From Platerodrilus igneus (lineage: Eukaryota; Arthropoda; Insecta; Coleoptera; Lycidae), in contig JARFIW010000593.1 in assembly GCA_036346225.1 (NCBI GenBank), positions 1,320,506 to 1,384,505 of the forward strand: a DNA stretch of 64,000 nt, read 5' to 3'. Position numbers and translations under genes: made by a program. How positions within the stretch are numbered: the first letter of the stretch is position 1; every line of letters begins with the position of its first letter. The notes under the pieces were generated by a model. The model was given only the letters and a program-made list of their open reading frames with translations, had not been told where the DNA came from and searched no databases. This document shows positions 11,561 to 21,579 of this stretch, one piece after another.

Positions 11561-12060
11561 AAACAGCATTTGTAGACAAGTTGAGTATTTGGAAGAGTAC
11601 AACAGGTTTCCATTCCATATATTTACGAGTGACATTTACATTTTAAAACTAATGATTTTAGGAAAATTTCTGTTACTATAATCTTGCATATAATGATTTA
11701 TTCTCTTATACCTTTGTAAATTGTTGTATTTTAACTACAGATATTAATAACTGTTAATAAAATTATGCTATAATTTTAAATAAAACTATTCTGATTAACA
11801 ATTTCGTAAAACGTTTATAGTACCCTTTTAATAAATACACATCTTTGTAACAATTTTTTTTCATAAGAACTAAAATACCTATATCAGTTATTTGAAAATT
11901 TGAACAATTAAACAGTACCAATATATACTTTACATTTTATAACAAAATTAAGCTGACATGTACAAAAGTAATTTCTAAATTTATATCATTTATTTCCTAT
12001 GATAGTAGTTGCGGTAGCCTTACTCGTTTTCGATATACTTGTTTACTACGAGGGACACTA

Positions 12061-13292
12061 TTTATGTATTGAGAATAGAAAGAATAAACAAATTAATTTG
12101 ATGAAAAATACTTTTATTTCTTTTCAAAATGATGGTCTTTAAGATCTATACACTTTTGCATGCGATTGAACCACCGTTCAAAGCACTTTGTCCAGTTAGA
12201 AGATGGTAGCTCTGAAACATGCGTTTTTAAGGCCTTAACCGCTTCTTCGGGCGATGAAAATCGTTGTTCACGCAGTTCATTTTTAATTACTGGAAACAAG
12301 AAGAAGTCATTGGGTTCCAAGTCGAAGCTGTAAGGCGGATGACCCATTAATTCGATTTTTTGTGTGTCCAAATACTCGATTGTTGCATGTGATGTGTGTG
12401 AGCTCGCATTCGTCGTTTTGGGTTGGTTTCTCTTAATTTACCGAAAACTTCAGGCAAAAAAATGGTGGTATAACACGTTAGTCTTTTGATTTTCAAGAGC
12501 CACAGTTGCCACTGAATCGGTTTTCGTGAAGAAAAATGCCACCATTTGCTTCTTAACGTTTCGAGTACGAATAACTTTTGTTGGCTTTGCTTCACATTGA
12601 AATATCCAAACTACCGACTCGCTTTTTCTTTCTTTGCTCATACGCATAAGTCCACGACTCCTCACCTGTGACGATGTTGTATACTGCTTTGGATGCACCA
12701 CAGTTGTATTTTGAAACCATTATACGGCACCAATCGACACGAGCATTTTTTTGAGCATCTGTCAACAAATGTGGAATTTAACGCGCCCACAACTTCCGAA
12801 CACACAAATGTTCGTGCAAAATCTTATGTATGCTGGTCATACTAATGCTTAAACGTTTCTCGATTTCTTGATATATCGCATGACGATCTTCTTCAATTAG
12901 TTTTCGCACAGCATCGATATTCTCCGGCACAACGACCGATTTTGGACGACCTTTAATTTCGTCCGTGAGCAAACTACGTCCACGTTTGAATTCAGTGTAC
13001 CAGCGATATACAGTGGCTGTGGATGGCGCTTCATCACCAAGAATTCAGTTGATTGATGCATTGTTCTTGAGTTAGACAACATCGAAAGTCATAATAAATT
13101 ATAGCTCGAAAATTTTCGTGAGTTAATTCCATATTTTGGCTGAGATGAAATTTTAAACACTGCAAAAAACACGAATAGTGCTCGCACGTCAAAACGTTCT
13201 GAGTACCTATAACCTCAAAAATGTCAAACTTTACGATGGCGATTTTAGATTTCACCAGGCAATAGCAGTGTTGCCAGTTCTCAATACATAAA
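12061..13292 (-). mobile_element. Mariner element A, with terminal inverted repeats and TA duplication
   Basis: Left end TTTATGTATTGAGAA (12061) and right end TTCTCAATACATAAA (ending 13292) are exact inverted repeats. Both are flanked by TA (12059-12060 and 13293-13294), the target duplication expected of mariner. Length is 1,232 bp, normal for the family. It encodes the broken transposase described at 12114-13132. Confidence 0.92.
12114..13132 (-). pseudogene. Mariner (DD34D-type) transposase, inactive
   Basis: Start MELTHENFRAIIYYDFRCCL at 13132, with paired-type DNA-binding helices (TQEQCINQLNS; a frameshift near 13040, then APSTATVYRWYTEF; GRPKSVVVPENIDAVRKLI; SISMTSIHKILHEHL). A stop (TGA/TAA class) follows LCVRKLWAR at 12778. 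The catalytic half has VTGDESWTYAYE near 12640-12670 (first Asp), FKNKL-like and MVAFFFTKTDS blocks, and HPPYSFDLEPNDFFLF (third Asp) near 12310. The region where HHDN with the second Asp should lie (about 12395-12420) is compressed by a small deletion and that Asp is missing. There are at least three frame breaks. It cannot be active but its TIRs are intact, so it could in principle be moved in trans. Confidence 0.88.
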
Positions 13293-13294
13293 TA

Positions 13295-14780
13295 GTATTC
13301 CTCTTATAAACAGAGGTGTAAAAGCTCAAATTTCGCATCAATTTCTCTGCTGTTGGAGTAAACTTTGACGAAATATCTCGCCACTAATCAAATCCCTCGA
13401 ATACAGACATCTTCGTTTATTACAGTTGAACTCATTATCATAACAATAGAAGCATACGCGCTGATTGTTTGCGATTAAGAAATGTTGATAAAATACCTGA
13501 TATGAATAGTATTCAACGAACGGTAAAAATTGGAATATGTAAAAGACAAACCCGCTTTTCATTGATCTATCGTTCTCGAAAATGTTGTCAATATCATAGC
13601 CGGATTTCGCAGACAGATATCGACACCGCATCTTTATTATATAAATTTTTGCGTAAAAACTTACAATTTAGTATATATTCCATCTGGATATCTGCCAACA
13701 GTTTTATAAACCCCAAGTCTTTATTATTATTTTCATAACATCATTCAAATTTTCGTGTAATTCTGACACAGCAATACAGTGCTGTATTGTTTCCTCGTAT
13801 GATTGAAACATAAAACATTTTTCTCTTTTTATCGAAAATAGTTGCCCGCATTCTGCTTTTTTAATGGAACAGTATTGCGAAATCTTCGAAAAACCCCCCA
13901 AGGTATTTATACATATTTGTTAAATCGTCTCTTTAAACTTTACAATCTACAAATAAAAACTTCTGCTCGAACAGTCCTTTTATATGAGCTACTTTTATTC
14001 GGTTAATTCCCGATTGTACCCGATTCGTGTGCATGTACTAAACAACATGTAGGGAATGTATCCTCTGAACTCATTTATTATATTCCTTACAGAAATGCTA
14101 AGGTCTTTACAAATAATTATGTCTGCAAACCTTTTAATCACGGAATCTGCATTTTCCTTGGGATCGACTACATCAACTAATCTTCTTTTACAAAAACTGA
14201 TAATTTCTTCTCCTGGTTTAAAAACTTCCAGAATTGTTTTTATTAATAAACAAATGCAACATGTTACTAAAAAATGTTGTAAAAGTCAATTATTTTCCGT
14301 AAGTAAATAAAAGCACCTATTCAAAGGAACTCGCGACTATTAAAATGCCATAAAATAGATAAGAACTATTTTAATAGCCTTCCGTATTACAATAAGAGAG
14401 AAGGAAACGGCACATTAACTTGAGTTACGTTAGAGAAGGATAGGTGTAGCTTTGCGATAGCCATAAATCAATAACAACCGTGACAACTGATACTCATTAG
14501 TCGATTAAAACGCGACATTTTCGTAAACATTACAACACTCAGGGTGTCTAATCCTACGAAATAAATCGGGAAAAACTGGAATATTACATATTGATTTAAT
14601 TTTTGTATATAAACAGGAACTAAATTAGAACAGAGGACATTCATTTCAAGACATCGAATATGTAACTTTGAGTAAATATTAATTCTTCGAACGTGTAAGT
14701 TCGAGCAATATATAATTCAATTTTGACATGCAATAAGTTACGTAGAACTTTGCATAAATATGACACATAATTATTTTGTA
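13295..14780. other. Mostly featureless; one weak coding-like patch on the minus strand
   Basis: No domain is recognised. On the minus strand at about 14060-14240 a reading includes FKPGEEIISFCKRRLVDVVD and RFADIIICKDLSISV, which has protein-like composition and could be a relic of a gag or other retroelement frame. It is short and interrupted, and I do not assign it. Confidence 0.35.
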
Positions 14781-15564
14781 AAACACTACAAGAGTTCAAC
14801 AATCTTCGACATAGATAATCTTGATGCAAGTGAATAGGTCGAGTTTAATTGATTAAAAATAAAGATACATGTTGCAAACTGATGTTCTAACTTCAAATGG
14901 AGATTTGGATGAAACCAGGTAGTATTTAATACAGTTGATGATAATGGAAATCAGGTTTGGAGCAAGTATGTTGGTTCTTTGCATATAACTGGTAAGAATA
15001 TTTAAATATTTGTAACTTAAATTAGAATAAGTTCTTAATCTTATAAAAAAAAATTTTCTGAAGCGGATAATTATAAGCAAAGTTTGAGGTCAGCGTTCGA
15101 AGCATTTTCACCTTTACTAAATAATCTGTGCAGCGTTATTGGCAAATTACACTTAGAAGCGTGGTACTAAAGAATCGGTTAATTATTCCCATATAAATTA
15201 AAGAGAATTTTGTACCTGTTAACCAAGATTAGATAAGGATTATTTTTAAGCAATGTTTAGGAATAATTTTCTGTATGAACTTAAGCTGTTTTATAAATTC
15301 TCTTGTATGAAATAAAAATGTTTTTGAATACATAGATGTATCTTGAAATTTCCGTGTTTCAATTCATTTTCGTAAAGTCGACAGCGTAATTTCTGTTGAG
15401 CTAGTCAGGCAGGGAAAAGGAAGGTAAGATGGTAGTTTCATATTTCCTATTGCACTCTCATTGAAACAGTTTGCTGTACCTAAGTTGTAGCATTAATTAG
15501 TGGCGCGCCTACTCATACACGTACCACATCAATATTAGTAGCTCCAACGCGAAGCTTGTCACAG

Positions 15565-15568
<4 letters not shown>
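14780..15568. repeat. 0.75-kb repeat block ending at a (TA)n array, second copy at 61925-62728
   Basis: Shared, in the same orientation, with 61925-62728. Examples: GATATTCTAACGTCAAATAG versus GATGTTCTAACTTCAAATGG, AGATCAGCGTTCGAAGCATT, GAGCTTAAGCTG and AAAAATGTTTTTGAATGCAT. Both copies end in CACAGCAAT or CACAGGAAT directly followed by (TA)n. These ends resemble CACGGCA, the 3' terminus of the LTR family described at 16481, so the block may be the 3' part of a longer LTR variant. Confidence 0.7.

Positions 15569-15597
<29 letters not shown>
15566..15597. repeat. (TA)n microsatellite
   Basis: About 15 TA dinucleotides directly following the CACAGCA end of the preceding block. Confidence 0.95.
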
Positions 15598-15599
<2 letters not shown>

Positions 15600-15747
15600 T
15601 TTTAGGTAGTTTTTTATTTACTTAAGGTAAGTTGATAAATACTAACGTATTACAATTAATAAGATGAAATAGTAACTTAGACTTATATGCAAAGCCTAAA
15701 TGATCATTTCAAATAGAGCTAGTAATTGAAAGAAGGAAAATATAAGG

Positions 15748-15817
15748 TCTTGGACAGGATTTGAACCTGAATCTCAGTCTTGCCGGGACTGCGCGTTTAC
15801 CAATTACGCCACCAAGA
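15748..15817 (-). other. tRNA-like sequence, left palindrome arm
   Basis: The minus strand folds as a near-cloverleaf. Acceptor halves TCTTGG/CCAAGA pair. The A-box is TGGCGTAATTGGTAAACGC. Anticodon stem CAGTC/GACTG has loop CCGGCAA, placing GGC at the anticodon. B-box-like GGTTCAAATCC lies in a mostly paired T arm. Position 33 is C instead of the near-universal T, and GGC is not a usual eukaryotic alanine anticodon. So this is more likely a tRNA-derived repeat (SINE-like) than a working tRNA gene. Confidence 0.65.
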
Positions 15818-16278
15818 TCGATGGCTATAATTGGGAAATTTACAAATCTAATTCGTGTACAGAACTATACATAAATTTAACTTTCAAATACGTTTAGCAT
15901 TTTTGTCAATCATATCTGACATTGTCAAGTTTTTTTACTTATGTCAGATATAGACAGGAAGCAACGCTCAAAATTACGGCTATAAGCCAAGTATTAAATA
16001 TATAAATATATAAAATATATAAAGTATTTATATATATTTAATACTTGGCTTATAACGGTAAAATATAAATATGTAAAATATATAGGGTTTTTATATATTT
16101 AATACTTGGCTTATAGCCGTAATTTTGAGCGTTTCTTCTTGTCTATATCTGACATAAGTAAAAAAGCTTGACAATGTCAGATATGATTGACAAAAATGCT
16201 AAAAGTAATTGAAAGTTAGGTTTATGTATAGTTCTGTACACGATTTAGATTTGTGAATTACCCAATTATAGTCATCGA

Positions 16279-16348
16279 TCTCGGTGGCGTAATTGGTAAA
16301 CGCACAGTCCCGGCAAGACTGAGATGCAGGTTCAAATCCTGTCCAAGA
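16279..16348 (+). other. tRNA-like sequence, right palindrome arm
   Basis: Inverted copy of the left-arm sequence on the plus strand. It has acceptor TCTCGG, the same A-box (TGGCGTAATTGGTAAACGC), the same anticodon arm CAGTC-CCGGCAA-GACTG, and T arm GCAGG-TTCAAAT-CCTGT with one wobble pair. It differs from the left arm at a few positions only. Either strand of the palindrome could thus present an internal RNA polymerase III promoter reading towards the outer flank. Confidence 0.65.
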
Positions 16349-16444
16349 CCTTATATTTTCCTTTTTTCAATTACTAGCTCGATTTGAAATGATCATTTAG
16401 GCTTTGCATAAAAGTCTTAAGTTATTATTTCATCTTACTCACTG

Positions 16445-16446
<2 letters not shown>

Positions 16447-16480
<34 letters not shown>
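16447..16480. repeat. (TA)n microsatellite
   Basis: Perfect TA array of about 17 units, abutting the TGTAGTGG start of the LTR at 16481. Confidence 0.95.
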
Positions 16481-16483
<3 letters not shown>

Positions 16484-18517
16484 AGTGGATTTAAAGGGTT
16501 AAATTTGGGGTAAGCAATGCAATTTCAAAACACCCTGTATAGAGAAAGGAACATCATATTTACGCGCAAAATTTATTTTATTTATTTAATTTAAATTAAG
16601 AAGTAATGACGTATTGTTATAATTAGGGATTACAAGGTAATAGGTTCATAAAAAAAATCAGTTTTATAAGCCAATAGAGATTATTAATGAATTTAATTTA
16701 TTTTAATTCAACGAGTAATAACGTCAGAAAGCGCATCAGATCATGTAAAATCAATAATCCCAAGGCGAAAAGCTTTCGTAACAAACAAACAGACATCTGT
16801 TGTATACCATGAAATGTAAGCTCCGAGAAGTGTTATCTTAAACGATCAATAATTGAGCAGACCTGCATGTTGGAAAGGTCATCTTTGCTTATTTGTGAGC
16901 ATAATAAGGCGAGCTTCGACAAAAATTGTTCAACCGTCGGTGGTTTCGCATAAACACTAACAAGAGTTTTTTAAAGAGCAGAAGGGATGCACAATCAATA
17001 ATATGCTACAGAATGAAACGGGTATAAAAGCATTTGATTGAGTACGCACGTATTCGCTCCACGTGGAGTCCATAAGACGCGGGCAGTAATATCGATTTTC
17101 TACAACGCAAGCAAGGTTAGAACGCGACATCAAATATGCATAAGACACGAATAAAGATATTACAGGCGGAGTTTTATGACGTCACTAAACTGTATCATTG
17201 GTTGAAATAGATAGTTTTAGAACAGACGAACACGCGACAGGTGGCTGCGATAGTTTATATGATATAGCGTGTTGATGAGGGAATATTTCTGGAAGTTTTA
17301 AGACGGTTATACAAAATTTGCGGAAATATTATTTTCAGTTAAGTATTTCAAGTAAAGTGTAGCCAAGGGCATGGTTTTATTGTATAAATACAGGAAGAAA
17401 ATTATTAGGGCGCTCTTTAATTTCGCATCGCCTAACGACGTATAATAATCAACCGACGAAGCTTGTGAGTATTAAAAATCTGTAAAATGCAGTAAAATAG
17501 TATTAGATTATTTGGGGCCTTATAGTTAGTAACGCGAGTAGTGGCGAGTGTTTTAAATTAACTAAGGTCCAACGAATACCTTAACAAGCTCGTAAATTAA
17601 TAATGCAATAATAAACAAGTGTAATATACATGGATTTGGATGTTGGAATTGATGTTAATTGGTAGCACGAAACTCAGCTTAGACTGAGTTTTTATCTATA
17701 AATATCTGGTGGAGCAGCGCGCATATTCACGAAGCCAAGGGGTTCAGGAATATAAAGTATCATCAATGGAGATGGAGTCTTAAAGCTTTTCCAGGTAACT
17801 CATTTGAATTTGCTGTTTTTATGATAAACTGTTGAAATTATTTGTGATGTGTGAGTGAACTTTGAAAATTATTTTTGGGTTATTTAACGCATTGAAAAAG
17901 ATACGTGTAACTGACTATTATTATGGTATTTTGAATATTGAACAGAAAGTGTACCTAAAGCTTATTAAATTTCATGGTGAATTTAAATTTAATTGTTAAG
18001 AGTACATAGGTTTATTAAGTTTGTAGTAATAGTATGCCAGGTGGAAAGCATACATTAATAAACTGGGTTATCATGAGCTCACCATACTCCAGTGTGCAGT
18101 AATAAATAAAGATAAGGTATTATTTGGGGCCCATTTACTCCTGTTGCATTAAATGTGTTTGAAATTACAATTTTAAAAACAAGGACTTTACAAAGAGAGC
18201 ATTTTTTGAGGTGTAACTAGAGCACCGAACTGTACATAACTATGAATTATTGTTTGTAAATAGCGGTAAATAAATATTGTATGATTGTTGTATTATTTTG
18301 TGATTTTATTGAATGGTGTATGAATGGTAAAGAGAATGATAGTAAATTTAGGTATCCGAGAAGAGGCACAGCTGAGCTAGCTAGGGAAGCTGCTGAAGAA
18401 ACTAATTTGATAAAGCAGAATCCGGGTAAGAAATTTTTGTGAAGTTTTATATTTTTGAAATTTTTTTTTTTTGACACTGGCGATTTTAAAAGGTTTTAAA
18501 AGCTAAGTTCCACGGCA
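16481..18517 (+). mobile_element. 5' LTR of a Ty3/gypsy element (family with (TA)n-flanked copies)
   Basis: Begins TGTAGTGG at the end of a (TA)n array and ends CACGGCA, five bases before a tRNA-Lys-type PBS. Length is 2,037 bp. Related copies at 57991-59998 and from 60029 share the start, the AAACACCCTGTATA block at about +50, a TATA box with a GCTCTCT block just after it (17383-17390 here), CATGAGCTCACCATACYCC, the AATAAATATTGTATGATTGT polyadenylation region, and a conserved GGGTAAG splice-donor-like site near 18425. Together these show U3-R-U5 organisation. The stop-containing open frames inside are not genes. Confidence 0.82.
17383..17390 (+). promoter_or_regulatory. LTR TATA box
   Basis: TATAAATA, followed about 25-30 bases later by GGCGCTCTTTAATTTCG. 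The equivalent positions in the other LTR copies are ATATAAATACTTG with GGGCTCTCTATTAACTTCG at 58798 and CATAAATACTCT with CTCGCTCTCTTG at 60849. Conservation over three copies supports a core promoter with initiation near the CTCT block. Confidence 0.6.
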
Positions 18518-18600
18518 ATTTATGACGCCCAAACCGTGAGGCTCGAATATTTTTTAGAAAGTTCCACGGCAATTTATGGCGACCCGAATGTGAGATTCGA
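18505..18600 (+). other. Duplicated LTR/PBS junction (two tRNA-Lys-type primer-binding sites)
   Basis: AAGTTCCACGGCAATTTA occurs at 18505-18522 and 18559-18576. Each is followed by a PBS-like sequence: TGACGCCCAAACCGTGAGGC at 18523 and TGGCGACCCGAATGTGAG at 18577. The first matches the complement of tRNA-Lys(CTT) (TGGCGCCCAACGTGGGGCTC) better downstream, and the second better at its first bases. The period is 54 bp. Confidence 0.7.
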
Positions 18601-18718
18601 GCTCCAAATAGAATTTTAGCAATTTTATTCCAGGAGACTGGCGATCTGAGAGAAAAAGTCTGTTTTTTTTTTTAAATTTAAGAATATTTTTGAGTGTGTG
18701 TGGGAGTGATTTGAATGT

Positions 18719-19863
18719 ATGCAGAGAAAGAAGTGGTTAAGAAGCCAAGCAGTGGAAATTGGAAGGTACGATAGTGCCTTATTTGACAAAGCAAGAAAAA
18801 TGGAGGAAGCTAGAGGTAGTAGGGATCAGTCGAGGACGGAATCGGGAAAAGCTGGAAATAAATTAATTTTGAGAATGCTAGAGGGGATAAGTGAAAAATT
18901 AAACAGGAAACTTGAGCAGATGAGTGCTGAATCGAATCGGAAATTTGATCAATTAAGCCAGGAATTAGGGGATAAAATAGAAAAATCTACTAGGGAATTT
19001 TCAGATTTTAAAAATAGTTTGACCAAAAAATGGGGGAAGTTGAAAATAGGGTAGATAAAAATGAACGTGATATTAGAGGTTTAAATCAGGAAATAGGACA
19101 ATTGAGGACAGAAGTAAGGATTTTCTGTGAGGATGGGATTAATGCTAAAATGACTGAGGTAACGGACTCATGTAAGGATCAGTTAGGTCGGGTAGAGAGA
19201 GAAGTGACCGGGATTAAACAAAATGTAGCAACTTTGATGGGGGATGGTCCAAGATTGGTAACAGGTAATATGTCGCTGGAGCAACAAATGAAATTTTATG
19301 CGGATAGTAGAGTAAACCCTCTAATATTCATTAATAACATTAGAGGTTTGATAAATAATTTATATGACGAACAGGCGAAACTGAATGTTGTGAAAGCTTT
19401 ACTAAAAGACCATGCTGAAGCTTGGTACAATTTAATTGGACAAGAAATTGACACTTACACTGACTTTGAGGACAGGTTTCTGAAACACTAGTGGAGTGAC
19501 CACAGACAGGACCAGGTACGAGACGATCTGATCACAGGTAAATTTAAAGGAAAATTTTCAGGAAGTAGGGGGCAATATGCTATATGAAAGTATAGCATAG
19601 CTAAGCAACTTAATCCACCACTGACGGACAGACAGATAAGTAAATACTTATCACGACACTTTGAGGTTGAGGTGAGGCAACATGTAGCGTTGCAAAATAT
19701 TGTGGACAGGGAGATGTTTTTGGAGTACCTGCAAAGGTACGATGACGTTAATAGTAGACGACCTCGAGAAAGTAGGGAAAGACAAGTCAATGCAGTGAGA
19801 TTTGAACGACGGGACAACTACGCAAGACGGGGGAATAATTTTTCACACCAGAGACAACATTGA
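18719..19863 (+). pseudogene. Ty3/gypsy gag (coiled-coil matrix and capsid), broken
   Basis: Starts MQRKKWLRSQAVEIGRYDSA. The first 170 or so residues are charged and heptad-like (LEGISEKLNRKLEQMS, LSQELGDKIEKS, DIRGLNQEIGQLRTEV), predicting a coiled coil. A frameshift near 19030-19054 links the two open parts. A capsid domain follows with YADSRVNPLIFINNIRGLI, AWYNLIGQEID and FEDRFLKH. In-frame TAG at 19489-19491 and another stop near 19587 interrupt it, after which the same frame continues (LNPPLTDRQISKYLSRHFEV, Arg-rich RRPRESRERQ tail) to 19863. Product would be the particle protein. No CCHC knuckle is evident; the C-terminus is basic, as in several Ty3 lineages lacking a knuckle. Confidence 0.8.
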
Positions 19864-20109
19864 GAACCTCGACGGACCTTTTTCAGGAGCAACAGTGTAG
19901 GTAGGTGACCTTCACCTAGACCGGGACCAACGAGACAGAACAGTTCACCAGACATGAGGGGGGACAACAACAACAAGCAGGGAAAGTAACAACACGGACA
20001 GAGTAGAGACGCCAAGGACATATGCAGAAGTGGTAGCAAGACCAGGACCAAGTAGGGAGACCAGATCTGGACAGGATTTTTAGAGCACGACAAACCACTA
20101 GACATCACT

Positions 20110-20618
20110 GTGTACAAGTACGAACATCCTAGGGAATTTTTAAAAATAGAGGAAGACGTTGAGCCAGAAATAATAGAAAAATTTTGTTTGCCCATAATTG
20201 ATATTAAAATTTTTGAGAAAAATTTAGGAGCATTATTAGATTCAGGAGCTGAGGCGAGTTTAGTATCGGAGGAATTCATCAATGAAATTAAAGATAAAGT
20301 GTGTGACAGGATAATGCCAATAAAAAGAAGTCACTTGGTTGCGCCGAATAAAAAGCAGTTTGCTGTTGTGCATAGCGTGGTTATTTTAAAAGTAGAGTTA
20401 GGTTCAGTTAGCTGTGAAAAGAATTTGTAATTGTACCTGGGTTAAAGTTTAAAGGGATATTAGGGGTCGATTGTATGATGAAGTTAGGGGTTATAGTGGA
20501 TATGGAGAGAAAGATTGTTAAGATTGGGGATAGGATATTGCCCTGGAAGGCAAGTTATGATGTCACAGAAGATGACATGGGGTTATGTATTAATAGTATA
20601 GAGGAAGATGAGGAATAG
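20110..20618 (+). pseudogene. Ty3/gypsy aspartic protease region, broken
   Basis: Reads CLPIIDIKIFEKNLGALLDSG then AEASLVSEEFI, the retropepsin active-site loop. A frameshift at about 20428 leads to VPGLKFKGILGVDCMMKLGV, the second conserved protease block, and the frame ends at TAG 20616-20618. It lies in the same frame as the end of gag with a short broken linker (19864-20109). No RT, RNase H or integrase follows. The element stops being recognisable by about 20750, so it is a 5' fragment (LTR-gag-protease). Confidence 0.82.
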
Positions 20619-20764
20619 GTGAAAGAGATCGACTCATGTGAATATAATGAAGAAAAGTTAGAAGAGGTACAATTGGTAGTCAACGAAGAGCCTGAACAAG
20701 TAGAGGTAAAGTCGAGTGCAACATTGTTAGGGTGTAAAACGGTGTAAAACAATTTTTGACTTTT

Positions 20765-20875
20765 AATCTGATGCATATTTCGAATAGATGCTCTCATTTT
20801 TTTTGCGATTAAAGTTAGAAATGCATTTCAAATAGATGCTTTCATATTTTTTGCAATTGAAATTAGAAATGCATG
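20765..20875. repeat. Short tandem duplication of about 50 bp
   Basis: GCATATTTCGAATAGATGCT and GCATTTCAAATAGATGCTTT each head a unit containing TTTTTTGCRATTRAARTTAGAAATGCAT. Two copies. Confidence 0.6.
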
Positions 20876-21404
20876 TGATCTAAAAATTGCAGAGTTGCCT
20901 TCAGTAAGTAACTATGGAAATGCAAATGCTGAAGAAGCATTAGACTAGACTATCGTCGACAAGAAAAAAAGCCGTCTGACATGGGTTGAATTTTCTGCTG
21001 TTCTTGTTGTTTAATATCTCTATATATACTCCAGATATGTGTGTGGTAATTGCTCAATCTTTATTGTCAAGTTGTAGTTGTGTTCTATAGTACAAATCAA
21101 AAATGAAAACTTTATTTAGAATTACCCTTGTCAGGAAAGAATAATGATAGTGGTTAGGTTAAAATTATTGAGTAGTTTATAGTCAATCCAAATGAAGTGC
21201 TTTAAAAAATTGTTTACTCCGTGAGCAGATCCACCAAATGCAACGTTAGCATATATTTCAATAGATTTATTTCTAGTTTTTTTGAAGTTGGAGCATTTCA
21301 TAAATTTCCTCGTTTATATATTTCTTGCAGATAAACTGAGTTCGCGATTTAATAACTACGACTTGTTATTCTTTAAAAGCGAGAATGAGAAAATTGGTGC
21401 AGTC

Positions 21405-21435
21405 AGTCTGTCTATCTGTCTATCTGTCTGTCTTT
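21405..21435. repeat. (TCTG)/(TATC) microsatellite
   Basis: GTCTGTCTATCTGTCTATCTGTCTGTCT, mixed tetranucleotide repeat. 20876-21560 otherwise has no recognisable feature. Confidence 0.85.
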
Positions 21436-21579
21436 GGCAAATTTTTCGAGATATCTGTACAATTTGTTAAATGTTGTAAAACCAGTAAAGAGCTATTGCG
21501 TTGATCAATTATAATTGCTTTCAGGGTTGAGAGTCCCATTCGTGCTGTCTGAGTTTAATTGTTTTTTTCTGCAGACATC

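Larger units (their letters stand above)
15660..16437. repeat. 0.78-kb palindrome with a tRNA-like sequence in each arm
   Basis: The left arm 15660-16000 and right arm 16091-16437 are inverted copies of each other, with roughly 90 percent identity by eye. The outer ends are TAAGATGAAATA and the complementary TATTTCATCTTA-type sequence (slightly diverged). The inner ends share GCTATAAGCCAAGTATT. The 90-bp centre (16001-16090) contains a further inverted copy of AATACTTGGCTTATA flanked by AT-rich sequence. Each arm holds one tRNA-like sequence, at 15748-15817 and 16279-16348. A (TA)n array follows at 16447-16480. A decayed version lies at 57320-57740. Confidence 0.85.

Noticed and set aside
13338..13738. 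Overlapping open frames on both strands
   Set aside because: No recognisable motif, no repeat partner and composition expected by chance.
15748..16348. Two functional tRNA genes
   Set aside because: C at position 33, a GGC anticodon not normally used in eukaryotes, an imperfect T or acceptor pair, and location in a repeated palindrome all argue for tRNA-derived repeats.
18247..18477. 76-codon minus-strand frame
   Set aside because: Lies in the LTR 3' part and is not conserved in the other LTR copies.
16481..18517. Host promoter or gene in the 2-kb region with TATA and polyadenylation signals
   Set aside because: The same signals recur in three copies with identical ends, which identifies them as LTR sequences.
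19818..20282. 154-codon minus-strand frame opposite the gag/protease region
   Set aside because: Antisense to a recognisable retroelement coding sequence; low-complexity Ser/Leu/Cys composition is typical of such shadows.
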